From NCBI GenBank assembly GCA_902788605.1, contig CADAKX010000043.1, forward strand, positions 1 through 64,000: 64,000 nucleotides of DNA. Direction: 5' to 3'. Below the pieces are notes generated by a model, which searched no databases, was not told the DNA's origin, and saw only the letters and a program-made list of their open reading frames with translations. Position 1 is the stretch's first letter. Each line of letters opens with the position of its first letter. Below are positions 54,543 to 61,204 of the stretch, piece by piece. Made by a program: the position numbers and the translations under genes. This DNA is from an uncultured Prevotellaceae bacterium (GTDB lineage: Bacteria > Bacteroidota > Bacteroidia > Bacteroidales > Bacteroidaceae).

Positions 54543-55066
54543 ATACGAATCATAACATACCAACCGACGAACAGCTTTGGAACGAGGTGCTGGACGTCCT
54601 GCATGATAACCGTCGTGAACTGACTGACGAGGAAATCGAAAAGCTCACGAACGAACCCAAGCCATCACGCCGTTGGATGCGCATAGCGGCCACATTTATT
54701 GCCGTCGCCCTGCTCAGCGGACTGGCCTATGCTGCCTATTATTTCCTTTCTCCACAGTCAACAGACCCGTCAACGGAAACAACAATAGCCGAGTCTAAGA
54801 CAGATGATGCCAGTTCCACCGATGATGCCCTCGTGCGTTTTGCGGATATCCGTTTGGACAGCATCCTCACGGTGGTGGGCAGTCATTACCGCCATCAGGT
54901 GTGCTTCCAGGAAGAGGCGCTGCGTGATCTCCGTTTCACCATCGCCTGGGATAGCGTACAGCCGTTAGGCATCTTCCTCGACAACGTGAATGAGTTTGAG
55001 GGACTGCGCCTTTCTGACGAGCGCGATACCATCTTTGTTCATGCAGAGAAGGAGGTAGAGCCATGA
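54539..55066 (+). CDS. Single-pass membrane protein, probable anti-sigma factor
   Basis: A 175-residue protein: cytoplasmic N-terminus (about 45 residues), a transmembrane helix (IAATFIAVALLSGLAYAAYYF), a Ser/Thr-rich linker, and a C-terminal domain (VRFADIRLDSILTVVGSHYR ... DTIFVHAEKEVEP) similar in pattern to the STN/DUF4974 domain. It has no recognisable FecR domain, so it is shorter than usual anti-sigma proteins (about 300). By position it should hold the sigma factor at the membrane and sense the partner outer-membrane protein; inference. Confidence 0.78.
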   Translation: MNTNHNIPTDEQLWNEVLDVLHDNRRELTDEEIEKLTNEPKPSRRWMRIAATFIAVALLSGLAYAAYYFLSPQSTDPSTETTIAESKTDDASSTDDALVRFADIRLDSILTVVGSHYRHQVCFQEEALRDLRFTIAWDSVQPLGIFLDNVNEFEGLRLSDERDTIFVHAEKEVEP

Positions 55067-58000
55067 AGCACATCACCTTATTATTAATAATGGTGGGCAT
55101 CGTCATGAGTGCTTCGGCACAAACACTTTCTTTGGCTGACGCATTGGCCCGACTGAATCAACAGCAGGATGACTACGAGATTTCCTTCATCCACAACGAC
55201 CTGGAGCACCTGCAGGTGGTAGCCAACACACAGGGACTGAGTGTGCCAAAAGCTGTCAAGCAAATGACGAAAGACCAACCCGTGCGTGTCGTCACCAAAG
55301 GAAAGCAGATATATGTGCAATACAAGCCGAAGTCCGACAAGCGCTATATGATACTTGAAGGCAAGGTGAAGGACTACGTGACACACCTTGACCTGCCCCA
55401 TGCTGCCGTCAGACTGCTCAATGCCGATGGGGTCTGCATTGATTCCTGCGAGGCCATCTCTTATATGCAGTATGGCCAAAATACGCCCATAGAACTGGCC
55501 AACTTTGCTTTCAGAGTGCCTGCTCGTCCCACGAAATATACGATTCAAGCCAGCTATGTGGGCTTTAAGCCTACCGAAATGCCCTATGAACTGAGCAATA
55601 TCTACCGTCGTGAACAACGTCGCAATCTGCCTCCCGTCTATATGAAGCGCGAATCAAAGATGCTAAAGGAGGTGGTTGTCACTTCTACCAAAGTGCAGTT
55701 CTACTATAAAGGCGACACGCTGGTGTTCAATGCCGATGCCTTTGAACTGGCCGAGGGCTCTATGCTCGATGCATTGGTGAAGCAGTTGCCTGGCATCGAA
55801 CTGAAAGAGGGTGGCCGCATCTATCACAACGGCAAGTATGTGGATGCGCTGCTCCTCAACGGCAAGGACTTTTTCCGTGGCGACCACACCATCATGCTCG
55901 ACAACCTGCCGGCCTATACGGTGAAGAACATCCAAATCTATGATAAGTGGGGCGAGAAGAGTGAGTTTCTTGGACAGCAGGTGGCTGGAGACAACCGCTA
56001 TGTGATGGATGTGAAACTCAAGAAGGAATACAGCATCGGCACACTGGCCAACGCGGAAGTAGGTGGCGGAACGGAGGAGCGCTGGCTGGCCAGACTCTTT
56101 GCCCTGCGCTTCTCGGACCACTCTCGCATCGCAGCCTATGCCACCGCCAACAACCTGAATGGAGACACCAAACCTGGCGAAACGGGCAGTTGGAACCCTC
56201 AGCGCATCAAGGACGGTGGACAAATGAGACAGAAACAAGCCGGCATCGACTATAACGTAGAGGACCGCAACAGCAAGTGGAAAGCCGATGGCAACCTGCA
56301 GGTGACTCATACCGACCTGAATCGCGAGGTCAACACCAATCGTCAGAACTACCTGGCCACGGGTGATACTTACGAACGCATGACTAATGCCAACAGGAAC
56401 AAGAACCTGAGGTTGAATACCAGTCACCATTATTATCGGGATTTCAAGATGTGGAACATCGATATTAGTCCCTCGCTCAACTATCAGAAGTTCGACAATA
56501 GCGATAACAGTCTGGCCTCGGCTTTCTATCAGAACGACAGTCTCATCCACCGCAATCTGCAACGGGGTATTGCCGAGGGGCACGCTCTCGATGGAGAACT
56601 ACGTCTCAGCAGTACGTTGAAGTTTCATCACAGTCCCGACTGGGCTTCACTTGACGCCGAGGCCAGTTTCACCGACCAGCAGGAAGACCGCTATCATCGT
56701 CAGTCGGTTGAGTATGGTGCAACATCGTCGCAGCCCTCAGAATGCCTCAACCGCTACTACCGCAACCACCCCAACCGCTCATGGCATGCGAAGGCTGGCG
56801 GCACCTATCAGATTAACTTCACCCCTCAGATCCGACTGCAATTGAATGCGGACTATACGCACAACGACCGCCAACGAGAGTCGTCGCTCTTCGACATCGA
56901 CACGACCTACACCCTCGGTCAGTTGCCGTCAGCTCATGAATACGAGCAGTACATTGATCGTCGCAACAGTTATACGAGCCACTTCACAGAGGACATCTAC
57001 GACTTCAGTCCGCGCTTCTTCTACAACTGGAACAAAGGAAAGGAGAAGAAAGTATGGGCGCAACTCCGTTTCCCTGTAACACTCGTTCGTCAACAGCTAA
57101 GCTACCAGCGCGGCAGCATTGACACCCTCGTGACGCGCAACACCATGCCCATCAACATCTGGGACTGCTTTATCCAGTACACAACCATCAATGCAGAGAC
57201 GGGAAATGCCCAGAAGCTGCACCTACAGTATATGGCCCAGACCTCAACACCTGATTTGCTGAACCTCGTCGATATGCACGATGATACCGACCCACTGAAC
57301 ATCCGACTGGGTAATAACAGTCTGCGCAATGCTGTTAACCATGAGTTTTCCTTCAGCCACCAATGGGGAAAAGCGAAAAGTAAAGAGACAAGCCATCGGT
57401 ACATGCTCGGCTATACAATCATCCAAAATGCCCTTGCCATGGGTTATCGTTACGATCGTGCCACCGGCGTCCGCACCTGGCAGGCCGACAACGTGAACGG
57501 CAACTGGAACGCCAGCGCGGACTACCGTTTCAACACAGTCATTGGCAAGAAGCACCCTCTCCGCCTCAATGTCAGTCAGAGTGTCAGTTACCAGCATAGC
57601 GTGGACCTGGTGGACCAAGCGCGTAGCACCGTCAACACGCTTTCTTTCAACAACACGCTGAATCTCTCCTATATGATTGGACAGCACGCACTCACCTTCA
57701 AGAGTACCACACTTTGGCAGCGTTTCAGCAGTCAGCGCACGGACTTCGAGACGCAGCAGCCACTCACACTCACCAATGGGATGACGGCAATCGTAAAACT
57801 GCCTTGGGATATGGAGCTGAGCAGCGACATGACGCTCTACAGCCGTACGGGCTATGCCGACTCACAACTCAACACCAACGACCTGGTGTGGAATGCTCGC
57901 CTGGCGCGCCCATTCCTCAAGGGAAGGCTGGTGGTGATGCTCGACGGCTTCGACATCCTTGGTCAACTGGACAACGTAACCCGCAACGTCAATGCGCAAG

Positions 58001-58089
58001 GCCGTACAGAAACCTATACCAATGTCATGCCTCGCTACGCCTTACTCCACGTAACATACAGATTCAACAGGCTGCCCAAAAAGAGATAA
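55063..58089 (+). CDS. TonB-dependent transducer-like outer membrane protein
   Basis: A 1008-residue outer membrane protein (MKHITLLLIMVGIVMSASA signal). An STN-like N-terminal domain (LNQQQDDYEISFIHNDLEHL...VRVVTKGKQIYVQYK), a carboxypeptidase-like beta domain (residues about 100-195), a plug region (MLDALVKQLPGIELKEGGR, ALLLNGKDFF), and a long C-terminal barrel. Third gene of the ECF unit (4-nt overlap). STN plus ECF sigma plus short membrane protein suggests signal transfer from outside to the sigma factor. The ligand is unknown. Confidence 0.85.
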   Translation: MKHITLLLIMVGIVMSASAQTLSLADALARLNQQQDDYEISFIHNDLEHLQVVANTQGLSVPKAVKQMTKDQPVRVVTKGKQIYVQYKPKSDKRYMILEGKVKDYVTHLDLPHAAVRLLNADGVCIDSCEAISYMQYGQNTPIELANFAFRVPARPTKYTIQASYVGFKPTEMPYELSNIYRREQRRNLPPVYMKRESKMLKEVVVTSTKVQFYYKGDTLVFNADAFELAEGSMLDALVKQLPGIELKEGGRIYHNGKYVDALLLNGKDFFRGDHTIMLDNLPAYTVKNIQIYDKWGEKSEFLGQQVAGDNRYVMDVKLKKEYSIGTLANAEVGGGTEERWLARLFALRFSDHSRIAAYATANNLNGDTKPGETGSWNPQRIKDGGQMRQKQAGIDYNVEDRNSKWKADGNLQVTHTDLNREVNTNRQNYLATGDTYERMTNANRNKNLRLNTSHHYYRDFKMWNIDISPSLNYQKFDNSDNSLASAFYQNDSLIHRNLQRGIAEGHALDGELRLSSTLKFHHSPDWASLDAEASFTDQQEDRYHRQSVEYGATSSQPSECLNRYYRNHPNRSWHAKAGGTYQINFTPQIRLQLNADYTHNDRQRESSLFDIDTTYTLGQLPSAHEYEQYIDRRNSYTSHFTEDIYDFSPRFFYNWNKGKEKKVWAQLRFPVTLVRQQLSYQRGSIDTLVTRNTMPINIWDCFIQYTTINAETGNAQKLHLQYMAQTSTPDLLNLVDMHDDTDPLNIRLGNNSLRNAVNHEFSFSHQWGKAKSKETSHRYMLGYTIIQNALAMGYRYDRATGVRTWQADNVNGNWNASADYRFNTVIGKKHPLRLNVSQSVSYQHSVDLVDQARSTVNTLSFNNTLNLSYMIGQHALTFKSTTLWQRFSSQRTDFETQQPLTLTNGMTAIVKLPWDMELSSDMTLYSRTGYADSQLNTNDLVWNARLARPFLKGRLVVMLDGFDILGQLDNVTRNVNAQGRTETYTNVMPRYALLHVTYRFNRLPKKR

Positions 58090-58106
58090 CTCGTTATCCA
58101 AAACAA

Positions 58107-58183
58107 AAATCACGCCGTGATTAAACAAAATCATGGCGTGATTTTTTATTTTCACGACGTGATTTTATATTTTCACGTCGTGA
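58107..58183. repeat. Terminator and four TCACGnCGTGA-type palindromes
   Basis: ATCACGCCGTGAT (58109-58121), ATCATGGCGTGAT (58130-58142), TCACGACGTGA (58152-58162), TCACGTCGTGA (58173-58183) follow each other at about 21-bp intervals. The first pair also makes a 10-bp stem followed by TTTTTT (terminator for the upstream gene). The regular spacing (about two helix turns) would also suit a protein-binding array. Confidence 0.8.
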
Positions 58184-58193
58184 TTTTAATAAT

Positions 58194-58742
58194 TCATCGT
58201 GATAATCCTAAGAAAAACTCGTGAAGGCGGGTGTCTTCGTCCAGCTCTGGATGGAAGGCGGTGGCTATCTGGTTGCCCTGACGGGCTGCTACAATATGGC
58301 CATCGACAGTAGATAGAACCTCGACCTTATCGCTCAGCACACGCTCGATATAGGGGGCACGGATGAAGGTCATGGGAACATCGGTGCCAATGCCTTTGAC
58401 GGCGTCAACGGTATGAAAGCTGCCCAACTGCCTACCATAGGCATTGCGGCGCACCTCGATATCCATCGTGCCCAGGCGTCCCTCAGACAGAAGAATCATA
58501 CCGGCACAGGTACCCAGGACGGGCATACCAATGAGGATAGCCTCACGAATAGGTTCGTATAAGCCGAGTTCCTTCAACAGGCGCATCTGAACGGTACTCT
58601 CGCCACCAGGGAGGATCAACGCATCGATAGGCTGCTGCCAATCCTTTAACTGACGAATCTCAACCGTCTCCACGCCTAAGCGCTGCAACATCTGCTCGTG
58701 CTCTATGAATGCCCCTTGCAGGGCCAACACTGCCACTTTCAT
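58194..58742 (-). CDS. pdxT: Pyridoxal 5'-phosphate synthase glutaminase subunit
   Basis: Supplies ammonia to PdxS. 182 residues, class I glutaminase: [26 protein letters not shown], catalytic Cys in [13 protein letters not shown], and His/Glu in [15 protein letters not shown]. Start overlaps the PdxS stop (ATGA), as expected for a complex of these two proteins. Confidence 0.96.
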   Translation of the reverse strand: MKVAVLALQGAFIEHEQMLQRLGVETVEIRQLKDWQQPIDALILPGGESTVQMRLLKELGLYEPIREAILIGMPVLGTCAGMILLSEGRLGTMDIEVRRNAYGRQLGSFHTVDAVKGIGTDVPMTFIRAPYIERVLSDKVEVLSTVDGHIVAARQGNQIATAFHPELDEDTRLHEFFLGLSR

Positions 58743-59614
58743 TTTCCGCGTTCAGCCATTAATAGTTGTATTTCCTGCTCGTTGATACCTACCATTGCCT
58801 CACCCAGATCCTCAGAGAGTTCAGCCAGGAGCTTGGCATCCTGATAGTTGGTAACGGCCTGCACGATGGCGGCAGCACGTTTGCGAGGGTTGCCACTCTT
58901 GAAGATGCCACTGCCCACAAACACGCCCTCGGCACCGAGTTGCATCATCAGCGCGGCATCGGCAGGGGTAGCCACACCACCAGCGGCGAAGTTGACCACA
59001 GGCAGTTTACCATTCTCATGCACAAACTTCACCAGTTCATAGGGTGCCTGCAGCTGCTTGGCAGCCTCGAAAAGTTCGTCCTCACTCATACTCACCAGTC
59101 GGCGAATCTCGCTCTGCATCAATCGCATGTGACTCACAGCCTGAACGACATCGCCCGTACCTGGCTCACCCTTGGTGCGAATCATCGTGGCGCCCTCGGC
59201 AATACGGCGCAGCGCCTCGCCCAGGTTCTTGGCACCGCAGACAAAGGGCACGTCAAACTTGGTCTTGTTGATATGATAGATGTTATCGGCAGGACTCAAC
59301 ACCTCGCTCTCGTCGATATAGTCAATCTCGATGGCCTGCAGGATCTGAGCCTCTGCAATATGTCCGATGCGGCACTTCGCCATCACGGGGATACTCACAG
59401 CCTCCTGGATGCCACGAATCATCTTGGGGTCACTCATACGACTCACGCCACCCGCAGCACGAATATCGGCAGGGATACGTTCGAGGGCCATGACTGCGCA
59501 GGCACCTGCCTCTTCAGCAATCTTGGCTTGTTCGGGAGTAGTCACGTCCATGATAACACCACCCTTCAGCATCTGAGCCAACTGGCGGTTGAGCAATGTT
59601 CTTTCGTTTGTCAT
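58739..59614 (-). CDS. pdxS: Pyridoxal 5'-phosphate synthase subunit
   Basis: Builds PLP from ribose 5-phosphate, glyceraldehyde 3-phosphate and ammonia. 291 residues: [40 protein letters not shown], the Lys of [12 protein letters not shown], and [20 protein letters not shown]. The ATG at 59614 gives the usual length (about 290); the longer frame is not supported. TTCCTTTG (around 59655-59662) may be its weak promoter. Confidence 0.96.
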   Translation of the reverse strand: MTNERTLLNRQLAQMLKGGVIMDVTTPEQAKIAEEAGACAVMALERIPADIRAAGGVSRMSDPKMIRGIQEAVSIPVMAKCRIGHIAEAQILQAIEIDYIDESEVLSPADNIYHINKTKFDVPFVCGAKNLGEALRRIAEGATMIRTKGEPGTGDVVQAVSHMRLMQSEIRRLVSMSEDELFEAAKQLQAPYELVKFVHENGKLPVVNFAAGGVATPADAALMMQLGAEGVFVGSGIFKSGNPRKRAAAIVQAVTNYQDAKLLAELSEDLGEAMVGINEQEIQLLMAERGK

Positions 59615-59738
59615 TTTCTTAATTCTTTTTACCTTGATAATTGATTCTGAATGCAAAGGAAAAAAGAAAAGCGGAAATCGCCAAACGATATTCCGCTTCT
59701 GGTAAAAGAAAATGCTATATTGTAAAACCAAATATATC

Positions 59739-61166
59739 CTATTTGTTCTTGAGGAAGGCATCAACCTTCGTTGCCGTCTGACGACCACTGGTCATCGCAC
59801 GAACCACGAGTGAGGCACCATTGGCAGAGTCACCGCAGACGAAGACGTTCTTCGGGTATTCGGGATGCTCTGGCTTCAGGAAACCCATGGCCAACAATAC
59901 CAGTTCAGCTTTTATAATCTCGGGCTTGCCCTTCTCAACCATGATGGGGCGTCCGCCTTCGGGATTTGGTTTCCAATCTATCTCCTGTACCTTTACGCCA
60001 GTCAGCTTACCGTCCTTACCCAGAAACTCCAGGGTGTTGATGTTCCAACGGCGGGTGCAGCCCTCCTCATGACTCGAGGTCGTCTTGAGGGTGCGGGGCC
60101 ACTCTGGCCAGGGGTTCTGTGGGTCTTCGGGACCTTCAACGGGCTTAGGCATAATCTCAATCTGGGTCACGCTCTTGCAGCCCTGACGATGGGCGGTACC
60201 AATGCAGTCGCTACCTGTATCACCACCACCAATTACCAGCACGTCCTTGCCTTTGGCTGTTACGCGCTCGTCCTTACTGAACTCCATGCCTGCCAGCACA
60301 CGGTTCTGCTGCGACAGCATCTCGAGAGCGAAGTGCACACCCTTGAGTTCGCGGCCAGGGGCCTTCAAATCGCGGGCTGTTGGGGTGCCGGTGGAGATGA
60401 CCACGGCAAACCCACCCCCATCCCCTCCCGAGGGGAGGGGCGTTTGGTCACCCAGAGCCTTGTTGAATTCCTCGATAGAAAGGTAATCAAGCCCTCCCTC
60501 CCTCGGGGGGAGTTGGAGGGGGGTACCGTAGCGGAACTCAATGCCTTCGGCCTCGAGCAGGGCGATACGACGGTCGATAACGGCCTTGTTCAGCTTAAAG
60601 TTAGGGATACCGTAGCGCAGCAATCCGCCTGCAGCTTCGTTTTTCTCAAACACGGTAACGGTATATCCCATGTGGTTCAGGTCGTTGGCGGCAGCCAGTC
60701 CGGCAGGACCGGCACCAATCACAGCCACCTTCTTGCCGTTGCGAGCGATATCGGTCTTAGGCACGATAAAGCCCTCCTGGAACGCCATCTCGGTGATGGC
60801 AGCCTCGTCCTCACGGTTGGTGGTTGGCTCGTGGTTAAAGCGGTTCAGCACGCAAGCCTTCTCGCAGAGTGCAGGACAGATACGACCTGTGAACTCGGGG
60901 AAGGGGTTGGTGGTGTTCAGCAACTGGTAGGCCAACTCAAAGTCGCCTTTGTACAGGGCGTCGTTCCACTCGGGTGCTTTGTTACCCAGCGGACAGGCCC
61001 AGTGGCAGAAGGGCACGCCGCAATCCATACAGCGGCTGGCCTGCAGTTTGCGTTCGCGAGTGCTGAGCGTCTGCTCTACCTCGCCAAAATCGTGGATTCT
61101 ATCGTGAATCGGACGGTAACCCGCCTCCTGGCGGTGTATCTCTAAAAATGCTTTTGGATTTCCCAT
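59739..61166 (-). CDS. gltD: Glutamate synthase small subunit
   Basis: Transfers electrons from NAD(P)H to the large subunit. 475 residues: [20 protein letters not shown] (N-terminal Fe-S region, [17 protein letters not shown]), FAD-binding [18 protein letters not shown], and NADPH-binding [13 protein letters not shown]. Two in-frame insertions ([14 protein letters not shown] and [12 protein letters not shown]) flank [15 protein letters not shown], unlike other GltD proteins. Operon partner of gltB (39 nt gap). Confidence 0.95.
   Translation of the reverse strand: MGNPKAFLEIHRQEAGYRPIHDRIHDFGEVEQTLSTRERKLQASRCMDCGVPFCHWACPLGNKAPEWNDALYKGDFELAYQLLNTTNPFPEFTGRICPALCEKACVLNRFNHEPTTNREDEAAITEMAFQEGFIVPKTDIARNGKKVAVIGAGPAGLAAANDLNHMGYTVTVFEKNEAAGGLLRYGIPNFKLNKAVIDRRIALLEAEGIEFRYGTPLQLPPREGGLDYLSIEEFNKALGDQTPLPSGGDGGGFAVVISTGTPTARDLKAPGRELKGVHFALEMLSQQNRVLAGMEFSKDERVTAKGKDVLVIGGGDTGSDCIGTAHRQGCKSVTQIEIMPKPVEGPEDPQNPWPEWPRTLKTTSSHEEGCTRRWNINTLEFLGKDGKLTGVKVQEIDWKPNPEGGRPIMVEKGKPEIIKAELVLLAMGFLKPEHPEYPKNVFVCGDSANGASLVVRAMTSGRQTATKVDAFLKNK
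60410..60446. repeat. In-frame palindromic element, inverted copy, in gltD
   Basis: CCCACCCCCATCCCCTCCCG then AGGGGAGGGG (plus strand). Coding strand reads CGCCCCTCCCCTCGGGAGGG, giving [11 protein letters not shown]. Confidence 0.82.
60489..60524. repeat. In-frame palindromic element, forward copy, in gltD
   Basis: Coding strand ACCCCCCTCCAACTCCCCCC followed by GAGGGAGGGAGG, giving [11 protein letters not shown]. It is inverted relative to the element at 60410-60446. Confidence 0.8.
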
Positions 61167-61204
61167 CTTAATACATTAAACATTAAAGATTAAACATTAA
61201 ATGA
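61167..61204. repeat. TTTAATG heptamer tandem repeat between gltB and gltD
   Basis: Plus strand TTAATACATTAAACATTAAA, then GATTAAACATTAAATG: the reverse complement of the array at 51984-52017. It fills the gap between the two genes. Confidence 0.8.
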
